A DNA stretch of 40,051 nt from a virus: positions 1 through 40,051 of IMG/VR virus record IMGVR_UViG_3300022751_000026; one strand, written 5' to 3'. Positions 1-8,647 of this stretch are shown here, piece after piece (positions within the stretch are counted from its first letter, which is position 1; the number at the start of each line of letters is the position of its first letter). Made by a program: the position numbers and the translations under genes. Below the pieces are notes generated by a model. The model did not search any database. It had not been told where the DNA came from and saw nothing but the letters and a program-made list of their open reading frames with translations.

Positions 1-204
1 ATTTATCAAATTTGATATTGACATGCTTTCAGTTTCCCAAAATTCTGTTTTATTTGATTGTACTGCGGTAGTAACGCTGTTTTCTGTTGATGTTTCGTAA
101 TAGTTTTGAAGGTTTATTTGAAGTGATTCTGATCTAAACCATATATTAGCTCCAATCGATTGAAACTCGTCTGTTCGCTTATATTTGTATGTTATTTGTG
201 AAAC
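1..204. repeat. Terminal overlap, left copy (circular genome joint)
   Basis: These 204 bases are repeated at the right end (39848-40051) with a single difference: C at 77 against G at 39924. The repeat lies inside one continuous coding sequence, so the simplest reading is the overlap of an assembled circular or circularly permuted genome of about 39,847 bp. A biological direct terminal repeat is less likely because it would interrupt a gene. Confidence 0.9.
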
Positions 205-603
205 AAGTTCTTCATTGATTGCGGTTAATTTAAAAGGCGTAGAATAAAATGTTTCTCCTTCTGCTTGCTCAATTCTTAAGTAAATTAATCCATATCCAAA
301 ATCAACAGTAACGTTTTCAAGTGACCAAATCAATTGAGGATTACCATTTAGTGAATTGGTTAATTTTTCAACCATAAACGAAGCGGTAATATCCGATTCA
401 TAAGTACCGCAAACTGAAACACCGTAAACAGTCCAATCCTCTAAATTTATTCCGTTTGGTGTATTGGTAACTTGTAAATATTTGTTTGGATTGTTTGGTA
501 AAAGTTGAATCCCCGAAAACGTATAGAAAGCGTTTCGAGGCGAGTTCTTGAAAAACATTGCTTCTTCAAGTGTGCGATAAATGTTAATTATAGGATTTAC
601 CAT
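1..603 (-). CDS. Tail protein, N-terminal part (gene crosses the circular joint)
   Basis: The frame opens with ATG at 603 and is still open at base 1. It continues without a stop at the right end of the window (39847 down to 39626), giving a protein of about 274 residues on the circle. It begins MVNPIINIYRTLEEAMFFKN and has a mixed beta-rich character typical of phage tail-tip or fibre-associated proteins, but I do not recognise a named family. It stands between the accessory cluster (686-1925) and a collar-like protein, in the tail module. Codon 176 is AGC (Ser) here and ACC (Thr) in the right-hand copy. The tail role is inferred from position. Confidence 0.75.
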   Translation of the reverse strand, partial: MVNPIINIYRTLEEAMFFKNSPRNAFYTFSGIQLLPNNPNKYLQVTNTPNGINLEDWTVYGVSVCGTYESDITASFMVEKLTNSLNGNPQLIWSLENVTVDFGYGLIYLRIEQAEGETFYSTPFKLTAINEELVSQITYKYKRTDEFQSIGANIWFRSESLQINLQNYYETSTENSVTTAVQSNKTEFWETESMSISNLIN

Positions 604-639
604 ATTTTGCCCTGATTCACATCGTTGCTTTGACAATAG

Positions 640-647
640 CAAATATA
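640..647 (-). promoter_or_regulatory. Candidate -7 promoter element
   Basis: On the minus strand this reads TATATTTG, a perfect match to the Bacteroidota -7 consensus TAnnTTTG, 37 bases upstream of the ATG at 603. No TTG is found at the expected -33 distance, so it may be weak. It follows directly after a terminator-like hairpin. Confidence 0.4.
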
Positions 648-650
648 AAA

Positions 651-678
651 CAAAAAACCTACATTATGAGCGTAGGCT
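651..678 (-). terminator. Rho-independent terminator after the accessory cluster
   Basis: The minus strand forms AGCCTAC / GTAGGTT (7 bp, one G-T pair) with a 9-base loop, followed by TTTTTTG. It lies just after the stop of the last accessory gene (686). Confidence 0.55.
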
Positions 679-685
679 TGATAAA

Positions 686-943
686 TTATTTTGTATTGTT
701 GATTCTGTCTAAATATTTTTGTTTTGGCGACCATAGATTACTTATTGCGGTCGCAGTTTTTAAAACAGCTTCTGCAATATTTATCTTTTTATCATTAATA
801 CTTATAAACGGCTGTGATTGAATTGTTCTTATCTGAACCGCTCCCATAACTGCAATAATATTAGTATGTGCTTTTTTAGGGTTAATAATTCTTTCAGGGA
901 TTCTTTTAGGTTTTTTATTCGGGTGTATTTTATAATAATTCAT
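686..943 (-). CDS. Hypothetical protein, basic N-terminus (85 aa)
   Basis: Family not recognised. The N-terminus is rich in Lys, Arg and Pro (NKKPKRIPERIINPKK, about residues 7-22); a short hydrophobic stretch (NIIAVMGAVQIR) and a neutral helical C-terminus follow. I chose the ATG at 943, which lies in AAAATTATG context 4 bases after the preceding stop; an ATG at 961 would add six residues and overlap that gene by 14 bases. It is the last gene of a six-gene cluster of small proteins and is followed by a terminator. Confidence 0.6.
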   Translation of the reverse strand: MNYYKIHPNKKPKRIPERIINPKKAHTNIIAVMGAVQIRTIQSQPFISINDKKINIAEAVLKTATAISNLWSPKQKYLDRINNTK

Positions 944-947
944 AATT

Positions 948-1109
948 TTAAATATATTCAAAAGAAACTCTTAAGTTAGTTCCTTTTATTGGAAATCCTT
1001 TTTTGCTGTTTGAATGATGATAAACTAAGGTTCTTTTTAGTTTTTTATAATCCCAACAACTCGTGGTAAAATTACTTTCCACCATCGGTTTACATTCACA
1101 TTCTTTCAT
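948..1109 (-). CDS. Hypothetical Cys-containing small protein (53 aa)
   Basis: Starts MKECECKPMV and ends LRVSFEYI. Three cysteines lie in the first 20 or so residues (CEC, then SCW), but there is no complete zinc ribbon. The ATG at 1109 is preferred over 1136 because the upstream 28-residue gene ends at 1117 and leaves a natural 7-base gap. The family is unknown; the position suggests a late-expressed accessory protein. Confidence 0.6.
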   Translation of the reverse strand: MKECECKPMVESNFTTSCWDYKKLKRTLVYHHSNSKKGFPIKGTNLRVSFEYI

Positions 1110-1116
1110 AATACTT

Positions 1117-1203
1117 TTATTTATTATTTTTAACAAATGAGAACATTAAAAAAGCTATAAATAAAAATAATAAAAACAATATTGATTTAATTAATACTTC
1201 CAT
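1117..1203 (-). CDS. Tiny single-pass membrane peptide (28 aa)
   Basis: The sequence is almost entirely one hydrophobic helix (LIKSILFLLFLFIAFLMFSF, residues 4-23) ending in the basic tail VKNNK. The ATG follows the preceding stop by one base and the next gene starts 7 bases downstream, so it fills its slot exactly. This fit and the clear transmembrane composition support translation. The function is unknown; peptides of this type can modulate membranes or lysis, but that is speculation here. Confidence 0.55.
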   Translation of the reverse strand: MEVLIKSILFLLFLFIAFLMFSFVKNNK

Positions 1204-1204
1204 A

Positions 1205-1378
1205 CTACTGTTCTTTAGCTTGTTTTTGTTGTTGTTTTAAACTGGTTTTATTTTTTAACAAATAATTACCTTCTCCAATATATTCCAAATCATGCTGTAT
1301 TCCGTCAATATAAACAGTTTTAATTGGTTCAGAAGGTGTTTGAGATGCGGTTACTATAATTGAAATTTCTTTCTTCAT
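1205..1378 (-). CDS. Hypothetical small protein (57 aa)
   Basis: The start overlaps the stop of the upstream gene (ATGA at 1375-1378), implying translational coupling. The N-terminal half looks like a small beta-rich domain (EISIIVTASQ, then TVYIDGIQHDLEYIGEGNY). The C-terminus is a Gln/Lys-rich tail (LKQQQKQAKEQ). No family recognised. Confidence 0.65.
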   Translation of the reverse strand: MKKEISIIVTASQTPSEPIKTVYIDGIQHDLEYIGEGNYLLKNKTSLKQQQKQAKEQ

Positions 1379-1596
1379 AACTCACTAATTTTAATTATTG
1401 CTATTGCGCAAATTATTAATTTTATAACCAAGCAGACAAATATTATTTTTGGGAAATTGTTGTTTTTTGGCTTCCACGAATCAATATCTTTTTTAGTGAA
1501 ATTTGTGTTTCGGGCAGGTGTTTTCGGCACAAGCGAATCAACATAATCAACTCCTTTTGCACTCATTTCTATTTCTTCGTTTAAGGTTGGTTTCAT
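1375..1596 (-). CDS. Hypothetical C-terminally anchored membrane protein (73 aa)
   Basis: About 48 polar residues are followed by one hydrophobic segment at the C-terminus (IIFVCLVIKLIICAIAIIKI). This gives a tail-anchored layout with the soluble part probably on the cytoplasmic side. It overlaps both neighbours by four bases (ATGA), so it belongs to the accessory operon at 686-1925. Function unknown. Confidence 0.65.
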   Translation of the reverse strand: MKPTLNEEIEMSAKGVDYVDSLVPKTPARNTNFTKKDIDSWKPKNNNFPKIIFVCLVIKLIICAIAIIKISEL

Positions 1597-1925
1597 ATTG
1601 CTATTTTATTTGAGTTATAAATTTCTTGCGCTTTTGAAATAGCATCTTTTATAGCTAAACTTCTAGTGTCAAATTCATTTTCATCAGATTCAATTTCTGG
1701 CTTTTCTATATCTTTAAATCTAATATTATAACCAAAAGAAGTATAAATAAGACAAACTGAAAAAGTATTTATATACAAGCCTTTAGAATCTAAAAAACCT
1801 ATAATATAAGCTAATTTTACTATCTCAGAAAGTTTTTCAAAGACTTGATATTCCCAAGGAGACATTAAATCATTTTTCAACAGATAATTTTCGAAATCCT
1901 TCTTGAATTTTCCTTTAATTTTCAT
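1593..1925 (-). CDS. Hypothetical protein (110 aa), first gene of accessory cluster
   Basis: A soluble protein with a helical N-terminus (FKKDFENYLLKNDLMSPWEY), a mixed middle, and an acidic then helical end (ESDENEFDTRSLAIKDAISKA). Family not recognised. It lies directly after the terminator at 1958-1983, so the cluster is probably expressed from its own promoter or by read-through. It overlaps the next gene by four bases. Confidence 0.7.
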   Translation of the reverse strand: MKIKGKFKKDFENYLLKNDLMSPWEYQVFEKLSEIVKLAYIIGFLDSKGLYINTFSVCLIYTSFGYNIRFKDIEKPEIESDENEFDTRSLAIKDAISKAQEIYNSNKIAI

Positions 1926-1957
1926 AATAATTGTTTTTAGTGGCTATTTAAATTAAA

Positions 1958-1983
1958 AAAGCACCTCGGTTAAAAGGTGCTTT
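1958..1983 (-). terminator. Rho-independent terminator after the large tail gene
   Basis: The minus strand gives AAAGCACCT / AGGTGCTTT, a perfect 9-bp stem with an 8-base loop, followed by TTTT. It sits about 80 bases downstream of the stop of the tail gene at 2063, not directly after it. Confidence 0.8.
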
Positions 1984-1997
1984 AGTTATTATTAGAT

Positions 1998-2015
1998 GCG
2001 TATTACTTCATACGC
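1998..2015 (-). promoter_or_regulatory. Stem-loop in the tail/accessory intergenic spacer
   Basis: A perfect 6-bp stem (GCGTAT / ATACGC) with a 6-base loop lies between the tail gene stop and the terminator. A near-consensus -7 element (TATATTTA on the minus strand, about 2045-2052) precedes it. The spacer could therefore be a processed 3' end or a short noncoding transcript. Confidence 0.4.
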
Positions 2016-2062
2016 TGTTATTATGACCATCATAGTCCACGATGTAAATATAGTAATTATTT

Positions 2063-4675
2063 TTAACTAAGCAAATCTAACCAAGAAATTAATTCCTCAA
2101 TATTTTCTGCGTTGGCTCCATTTACTGAAACTTTGTCCCAAAAAACAGGATTGTACAAACGGAATCGCTCTTTATCAAACAATGAAACCTCATTGTTTTC
2201 TATCGAATAATCCAATCGCATCAATCGAGTTTCATCGTTAACCAATATAATACCACCCTCATTTGAAATAGTCAAATAAGCCTTTTCAAACTTTTCTTCG
2301 CCTGAAATAACTAATTTCTTTTCTGCATTTACATAAGTTACTTTTTGTGGGTAAACTTTTATAACACGCATATTTTTATTAATAGCACGAATATATCCAC
2401 GGTCTTTTTTAATCCGATCCCTTAAAATAATATAGTCATCAAAATCAACATTCGCAAAAGTTAAGTCATTATAAATGTAAGGCGACAAAATCGGGTCAGT
2501 AGGCACGAATGGTTCGTTTTCAACTACAGTTAATCCGGCATACGTTGTACTACATTTACCGTTGTTCTTATAATACGTGCTTCGTAATGGATTTTCTTTC
2601 CAGAATAAATTAGCCGTTGCCAATGTGCTATTCCAATAATTCAAAATATTCCTTTTGATACTATACCTTAAATTACTATACTTGTCAGGCGAAATTAAAT
2701 TACTAATAGCCGTAAATGCTTCGTCTGTTCTATTGGTTAAAGGAATCGTTTCTTTTTTTATCTCATACGTGTACCTGGTTATTTTTAAACCATCATTTAT
2801 TGGATTCAATCCTACGCCACCAACTAACACAAGTTCTGTCTGTAAAACAGATTGTACCGTGTATGTTCCTGCATTTATGTTTGGCTCTTCTATTATTACA
2901 GTCGTTAACGGCTTAATTCCAAGTGTTAAAAAATTAACCTCTCCGTTGCTTCTTAGTGTTAATGTAGGGTCTGAATAAGTGTGCTGAAGCTTTGTGGTTT
3001 CTGTAAACTTCTGATCGTTTTCAGTTGTCAATACATCAACACAAAATATAGTGTCATCATCTTGAGTAGCTGTATTATCGCTTATTTTGGTTGATAATCT
3101 TTGCTGAGCATCTATTAATATTGCATCACGAACCCATTCTACATTTGCTTCTAATTTATTCGTAGCTCGTTTATTGAAAAAAGTCCAAATACTTTCCCCG
3201 TGAATTGTGCTTTCTGAATTAGGCTGAGTTTCCTCTTTTAATGATTGGTATTTACTGTACTTAAATTTGAACTCATTCAACGCATATTTTGGATTGGTAT
3301 TTTTTGCCATGTCCTCAAACTGAACATTGTCAAAAAAACCACACTCAATATCGGTATAGAAATCTTTTTCAATTCCAACAAAAACAGACCCGTCCTCCTG
3401 TATTTCAGTATCTCCTTTATTTTCTCCCCAAATAGATTTTTCAATATCATCCAAACTAACATAAAAAGGCTTTTCTGTTTCGCCTCTCATTAGATTCCCA
3501 TTGAACAAAACGTTATCGTATAATTCCCCTGCAAAATCATAACGTTGTGACAATGCTGGATTTCCTGAAATGCTTCTTAAAACCTGCCTCATTACATCAA
3601 TTAAACGAAATGTGGGGATTATTGAATTATAAGATAATGATTCGGCAGAAGCTATTATTTTAGTCCCTTTGTATATATCGGTAAATACTTCAAATCTTGG
3701 TGTTCCTCCTATAACAACATTTGTTGATTGAACAGTATTAACTTCAAAAAAAATCCATACCGATTCATTACGATAAACTGTGCCTATGTTTAAATCAGAC
3801 AAATCGCCCATGAAAGAATAAAACTGATTTTCAGTATTAAAAGTGGATAACAATGAATATTCCTCAGCATCCAAAAAAGTACTTCCTTTAAAAACTTTTA
3901 GTTTAAAATTCACATAACCGTTACCGTTGTTATCTACATCTGTAGTAAACTTTAAATTCAAAGATTTAACCGATATTTTTACATTTATCAAATTAGAATC
4001 TGCTTGAAACAATTTGAAAGAACTGTCTAAAAACGGCTCTCTTCTTTTGGATTCTGTATCTGTAAAAAAAGTATATGTGTCCTGAATACCGCTCTTGACC
4101 AAATTTTGCACAGGATTTACCTGGTAACGAACCTCTACATCCGAACCACTCGCCAATAAATTCTGTGAATAGTCAACAGTTTGCTCCCATTCAGATATTT
4201 GAATTGTCGGCTTTGTTTGCTGAAGCATATTTGAAGGAGCTAACGGCTCAATGTAATTCCCGTCAATATCAACAGACGAAAACATATCAACTTTTGTTTC
4301 TCTTCTGGACTTGATTAATTGTTGGCTGTTTTTTGATATTGTTCGGCATGACAAATAAGTCAATTCATCCGTTTCAACATCAACAAAATGTAATTCAGAT
4401 TCATAAACATTGGCTAATAAGGTTACTATACCTAAAATTATTTCAGATTCAAAGCCTCTACTATGATAGTAAAAAAGTAATTTATCTAAATAGTGATTTC
4501 TATAGTCTGTGAATTTAAAACGATTCTCTCCGCCGTTCAAAGATTCATCACGACCCATTCTGTTTTCTTTCTGCTCTAAAACAAAATCTACCTCAGAATA
4601 TCCTTCTGGCTCGTCAATCCAATATTTAGTATTTGGTTCGTCAGAAAATATAAAATAAAATTTTTCTCCTGCCAT
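2063..4675 (-). CDS. Large tail protein, distal tail/baseplate type (870 aa)
   Basis: It begins 2 bases after the tape measure stop, the position of distal-tail or tail-tip proteins in siphophages. The N-terminus (MAGEKFYFIFSDEP) and the long beta-rich body with regularly spaced aromatic strands fit a tail-tip/hub protein. I see no enzymatic motif. Proteins of this size and position are common in Bacteroidota siphophages and probably close the tail and carry fibres. The role is inferred from gene order; the exact family is not certain. Confidence 0.75.
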   Translation of the reverse strand: MAGEKFYFIFSDEPNTKYWIDEPEGYSEVDFVLEQKENRMGRDESLNGGENRFKFTDYRNHYLDKLLFYYHSRGFESEIILGIVTLLANVYESELHFVDVETDELTYLSCRTISKNSQQLIKSRRETKVDMFSSVDIDGNYIEPLAPSNMLQQTKPTIQISEWEQTVDYSQNLLASGSDVEVRYQVNPVQNLVKSGIQDTYTFFTDTESKRREPFLDSSFKLFQADSNLINVKISVKSLNLKFTTDVDNNGNGYVNFKLKVFKGSTFLDAEEYSLLSTFNTENQFYSFMGDLSDLNIGTVYRNESVWIFFEVNTVQSTNVVIGGTPRFEVFTDIYKGTKIIASAESLSYNSIIPTFRLIDVMRQVLRSISGNPALSQRYDFAGELYDNVLFNGNLMRGETEKPFYVSLDDIEKSIWGENKGDTEIQEDGSVFVGIEKDFYTDIECGFFDNVQFEDMAKNTNPKYALNEFKFKYSKYQSLKEETQPNSESTIHGESIWTFFNKRATNKLEANVEWVRDAILIDAQQRLSTKISDNTATQDDDTIFCVDVLTTENDQKFTETTKLQHTYSDPTLTLRSNGEVNFLTLGIKPLTTVIIEEPNINAGTYTVQSVLQTELVLVGGVGLNPINDGLKITRYTYEIKKETIPLTNRTDEAFTAISNLISPDKYSNLRYSIKRNILNYWNSTLATANLFWKENPLRSTYYKNNGKCSTTYAGLTVVENEPFVPTDPILSPYIYNDLTFANVDFDDYIILRDRIKKDRGYIRAINKNMRVIKVYPQKVTYVNAEKKLVISGEEKFEKAYLTISNEGGIILVNDETRLMRLDYSIENNEVSLFDKERFRLYNPVFWDKVSVNGANAENIEELISWLDLLS

Positions 4676-4677
4676 GA

Positions 4678-7600
4678 TTATTTGAATTTGTAACCTTTTG
4701 ATGATGCGAAATTTCTGTTTACTTCAGTACTACTTCCTGAGTTCTTAATAAATGTTCTAAAGCCTCTTTTATCCATTAATGTCTGCTCAACAGTAACATT
4801 GCCTAAATACTTATTCATTATATCATCCATAGCATCATAATCAAACCCAGATTGTGCTTGTTGAGAGTTCATAAAAATACCACTAGGTTGTAACATATTG
4901 AATAATTCTTTCTCTTGTTGTAGTTTATCCCATTGGTCAGGAGTGTGTATTTTAGTTCCTGCTGGCGCATTCATTAAAACATTACGCCCTTCTGGTTGTG
5001 CAATACCACCATTAGGAAATACAATTGTTTCTTTGAAGTTATTACCAGGGGCATCGTTAACCATCATCAAACCACCATCATGCACACCGCCTTTAAAATA
5101 CTGTGGTATTTTTTGACTTGAAACCATGGCTATCTGTGTAGCTCCCAGAGCAGCAACTAATGCAACCATAGGTATAGCGGCAGGGAACCCTGGTTTAGCC
5201 CATAATCCTATTATAGCCTGAGCCGTATCAATAGCAATATTAAATATTGCTTGTTGTTTCTTTGCTTTTGCTTCACGATTGGCTATTTCTTTTTTCTTTG
5301 CTTCTAAATCATTTGCAAGTTTTTCCTCGGCTTCTTTGTTTCCGTTAGCGTACTCAAAAGCAACATCGTACTGACTTTGCAAACGCTCTTTTTCTCCATC
5401 AAAATTAGCCTGTGAAGCATTAGAAATAAAATTATACATTTCCTGAGCCGATTCAGCAATTGAAGTAAAAACAACAGCAGCTTTTTTGGCTGTTGTATCA
5501 GCTCCTTCCATAAGTTGCTTAAACATAGTTGTCATTTCCCCGTTAGCGCCTTTTATTTGCTTAAAGAAAGTATTAAAAGTTTCACCGAATCCAGAATTAG
5601 ACATAAATTCATCTCCAAAAGTAGAAAGATAGTCAGAAGTAGCCTGTTTTAATTCTTTTAATCTTTCGATCTCTTTGTCGTAAGCCTCCTCTCTTGCTTT
5701 CCATGCAGTCATAAACAAATCATTCTCAAATTCATCTGAAGTTTCTCTTATTCTTGTTTTTTCATCTTCATGGTCTTTTAAAAACTTCTCAACGTTTTTA
5801 ATTTCCTCAATGTATTCATCATTTTGTTTTTTACGAATAGCCTTTGTTTTGTTGAATCCATCCTGTAATTGTTTTATTGTTGCCATTTCAGCATCAATTT
5901 CTGCTATCCTTATTTTATCTTTATTCCCTTTTGCCAATCGAACTTGTTCGTTATAGTCAAGTTTTATAATCTGCATTTTTAAATCAAGGAACTTATCTAA
6001 AGCCTGATATTGATTTTCATAACTTTCATTTTCTCCGTTTAAAATCGTTTCCTGAACTAAAGCACGTAATTCAAGCTCTTTTTTAGCTGTGTCATATTTT
6101 GCTTTTAAAGCGTCTTCAATGGCTTTTAATTGTGCCTCTGTAAGTTCTGTATTTGTTTCTGTAGCTTTGTTATCATCTCCTAAAAGTTTTATCACAGCAG
6201 ATAATTGACCTTTTCTTCTTGATAAAAGATTATTTATCAATACCATTGCAGCTACATTGTCTTTTAGCTCGTATTTAGCATCAACAATTTGTCTGTTTTT
6301 ATCTAAATTATTCCCGTATTCCTGAGAAGCAATAGCCCTTAATATTAAATTTCTCTGTTCTAATCTTTTGTACTCAGCGGTTTCTTCTTTTGCCTTTTGC
6401 AAAGTATATGCTTTGTCATTTTCTAAATCTTCTTTTTTTAATTCAGCAAGACCTTTGTAGTAAGACATTGTTTGGTTAAAACCAGATTCTTGGAGTGTTT
6501 TTAAGGTTCTATTTCTTGTTTGCTGATCCGATTCTAGTGCATAACTAGCTCCAATTAGTAAGTCTGTACCAAGTCCAATTGCATTTTTCATAAATTTAGA
6601 CAGCTTATTGCCATCTTCATCTAATCCTCTTACGAAATCACGCCATGCATTTGTATATCTTCCTTGTGCAGCCGCCAATGTATCTATGCGATTTACATTT
6701 TCAATACCGTAAGTTATTTCTAATTGTCTGGCGAATTTTGGCAAAACATCTGAAGCCAGTAATTCCCCGTCTTTCATCATTTGACCTAGTTGTTTTTCAG
6801 TAACACCTAAAGCCTTAGCCATAATACCCAATGCTCCAGGCAATGCTTCTCCTAATTGTCCACGTAATTCCTCTGCCTGAATAGTTCCTTTAGACATCAT
6901 TTGATTCAATGCCATAAAAGCTCGCTCCTGTTGTTGGGTGGACAGCCCCATCGTTGCGCCGGCTTTTGTAATGCTTTCGAAAATATTTTCAATTTCATTA
7001 CCGCTAATCTTATCTTTTGCAGAAACATAAAACTGAGTAAATTGTTGAGTTAATTTACCTAAATCTGCACCGTAAGCTTCTGAAACACGAGACAAGAACA
7101 TTTGAGATTGATTAAACAATTCTTGCGTTCCTGTGACTTGTTTTAAAGCCATGTCCATTGATTGTATTTCTTTGGTTGTCTCGAAAATATCCTTTGATAT
7201 CTGAGCAAACATTTGCAAACCTCCTACAATTCCGAAAGCAGAAAGCAAATCTTTTAAACCTCTTACCGCTTGTGTTGGATAATTACCAACATTCCTATTG
7301 AAACGACCAACAGCTCTATCAGCTGCCAGAATACGATTATTAAGTGTGTCAAATTCACGCTGTGCAATTCTTAACTCCCTATCATACTCACGTTGCGTTT
7401 GCGTAGCCAATCTGCCACGTGAAATTAAATCCTGCAACAATCTGGATGCTCTACTTTGTTCTGCGCTTAATCTGGTATATGCCCCTGCTAAAGTAGAATT
7501 AATACGTGCTGCCTCCATGGCATTACGGTTAAGAATCCCTTGATTTACAGATTCTTCGGCAGTCCTTTGTGATGACCTTTGTCGTTGTTGAGTAAGCGTG

Positions 7601-7848
7601 GTATATTGCGCCTGTAATCTTGCCAACTCCCTTGCTTGCGCTTGGATGGTAGCAGTTAATTGTGCGTTTTGAGCCGTGAAATTAGCTAAATCGCTTGGCA
7701 ATGTTATTGCATTTATGTTTCTGCCCGCTGCCAAAGCATCAGCAGAAACCTTCATTATAGTAGTGTCAAGAAGTTTGAACTGATCTATAAGCTTTTGAAG
7801 CTGTTTTTGTTCTTCGTTAAAATCAAATAATTCGTCTTGATTAGCCAT
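4678..7848 (-). CDS. Tail tape measure protein (1056 aa)
   Basis: The length sets the siphovirus tail length (roughly 150 nm by the usual 0.15 nm per residue rule). The N-terminal third is coiled coil, rich in Ala, Gln and Arg (residues about 60-180). A conserved tape-measure domain follows at about 200-390, with the characteristic stretch MSKGTIQAEELRGQLGEALP and ALGVTEKQLGQMMKDGELL. Further charged coiled coils lie at about 560-720. A hydrophobic segment near the C-terminus (IPMVALVAALGATQIAMVSS) may act in DNA ejection. It follows a putative chaperone gene by three bases. Confidence 0.95.
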   Translation of the reverse strand: MANQDELFDFNEEQKQLQKLIDQFKLLDTTIMKVSADALAAGRNINAITLPSDLANFTAQNAQLTATIQAQARELARLQAQYTTLTQQRQRSSQRTAEESVNQGILNRNAMEAARINSTLAGAYTRLSAEQSRASRLLQDLISRGRLATQTQREYDRELRIAQREFDTLNNRILAADRAVGRFNRNVGNYPTQAVRGLKDLLSAFGIVGGLQMFAQISKDIFETTKEIQSMDMALKQVTGTQELFNQSQMFLSRVSEAYGADLGKLTQQFTQFYVSAKDKISGNEIENIFESITKAGATMGLSTQQQERAFMALNQMMSKGTIQAEELRGQLGEALPGALGIMAKALGVTEKQLGQMMKDGELLASDVLPKFARQLEITYGIENVNRIDTLAAAQGRYTNAWRDFVRGLDEDGNKLSKFMKNAIGLGTDLLIGASYALESDQQTRNRTLKTLQESGFNQTMSYYKGLAELKKEDLENDKAYTLQKAKEETAEYKRLEQRNLILRAIASQEYGNNLDKNRQIVDAKYELKDNVAAMVLINNLLSRRKGQLSAVIKLLGDDNKATETNTELTEAQLKAIEDALKAKYDTAKKELELRALVQETILNGENESYENQYQALDKFLDLKMQIIKLDYNEQVRLAKGNKDKIRIAEIDAEMATIKQLQDGFNKTKAIRKKQNDEYIEEIKNVEKFLKDHEDEKTRIRETSDEFENDLFMTAWKAREEAYDKEIERLKELKQATSDYLSTFGDEFMSNSGFGETFNTFFKQIKGANGEMTTMFKQLMEGADTTAKKAAVVFTSIAESAQEMYNFISNASQANFDGEKERLQSQYDVAFEYANGNKEAEEKLANDLEAKKKEIANREAKAKKQQAIFNIAIDTAQAIIGLWAKPGFPAAIPMVALVAALGATQIAMVSSQKIPQYFKGGVHDGGLMMVNDAPGNNFKETIVFPNGGIAQPEGRNVLMNAPAGTKIHTPDQWDKLQQEKELFNMLQPSGIFMNSQQAQSGFDYDAMDDIMNKYLGNVTVEQTLMDKRGFRTFIKNSGSSTEVNRNFASSKGYKFK

Positions 7849-7851
7849 GTA

Positions 7852-8508
7852 TTAATTTTGTTTAGCTTTTTCTTCTACTAATTTGCATATCTCAATCCAT
7901 TCAGAAACTGTTATTTCTTTTGGATTTAAACGGTATGGGTATGACAAAGCTATTGTTGCGATTTGTAATTGTTTTGATAATGATGCGCTTTCTTCTCTAC
8001 CTTCTTTTATTACCTCTTTGCTTATCAATGCAATCTCAGTTGCTATCCCTTCTAATGCGTTTCTAAACTCATTTATAAGGATTGAATCATCATAAAAACT
8101 ATTCAACAAAGGAAAATTCAAACGCCATTTTTTAAGCTCTAAAACGTACTTAATACGCATTTCAGAAGTTTCTTTTGTTACAGGAAAACCGATAATTGTA
8201 TTTAATCCATCAAGCAACAAATGACATGTTTCAAATTTTCTTTTCAAAAAGTCAATACGCCCCCACTTTTGCATTTTATTTGAAAAACTCCTATCATCGA
8301 CAGCTTTAAAATATTGGTCAACCAAATCGTTTTCAACAGCTTTTAAATCTTCTGAATCAAGTTTTGTTTGCCTGCCATCATAATCAATCAAAAACCAGTT
8401 ATTGTCTTTGGTTTGGGTGTATTTATCCCATCTATAAAGCGTCAAATCTTCAATTGATGCGTAGTGATTTGGTAATTCAGATATTTTAGTATTATTTTTC
8501 ATAACCAC
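7852..8508 (-). CDS. Putative tail assembly chaperone (218 aa)
   Basis: The gene directly upstream of the tape measure usually encodes the tail assembly chaperone that coats it during assembly. This soluble, mostly helical protein (N-terminus MVMKNNTKISELPNHYAS, C-terminus EICKLVEEKAKQN) fits that place. No frameshifted longer product (G/GT arrangement) is evident: the frame ends cleanly three bases before the tape measure ATG. The start may instead be the third codon (8502). The name rests on position, not on a recognised motif. Confidence 0.55.
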   Translation of the reverse strand: MVMKNNTKISELPNHYASIEDLTLYRWDKYTQTKDNNWFLIDYDGRQTKLDSEDLKAVENDLVDQYFKAVDDRSFSNKMQKWGRIDFLKRKFETCHLLLDGLNTIIGFPVTKETSEMRIKYVLELKKWRLNFPLLNSFYDDSILINEFRNALEGIATEIALISKEVIKEGREESASLSKQLQIATIALSYPYRLNPKEITVSEWIEICKLVEEKAKQN

Positions 8509-8647
8509 ATTCTTTATTTATACAAAATTGTTTTCCAAAAAAGTAAATCCAATATTTTCTAATCATACTACTTCTACATATAGGACAAAACGAAACATGT
8601 CTTGTTTCATTAATTACTCTAGACATTGGCATTTTTGGTTTGTTCAT
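8492..8647 (-). CDS. Small zinc-finger-like protein (51 aa)
   Basis: Four cysteines in two pairs (CPIC at about 21-24, CINKEC at about 42-47), separated by a hydrophobic stretch (YWIYFFGKQF), suggest a small zinc-binding fold. ATGA overlap with the upstream gene, and about 17 bases of overlap with the next gene's start. Lying within the tail genes it could be an assembly factor, but the function is unknown. Confidence 0.6.
   Translation of the reverse strand: MNKPKMPMSRVINETRHVSFCPICRSSMIRKYWIYFFGKQFCINKECGYEK

Noticed and set aside
7845-8508. Tail chaperone frameshift (G/GT style) before the tape measure
   Set aside because: The 218-residue frame ends three bases before the tape measure ATG, with no slippery run or second overlapping frame of useful length.
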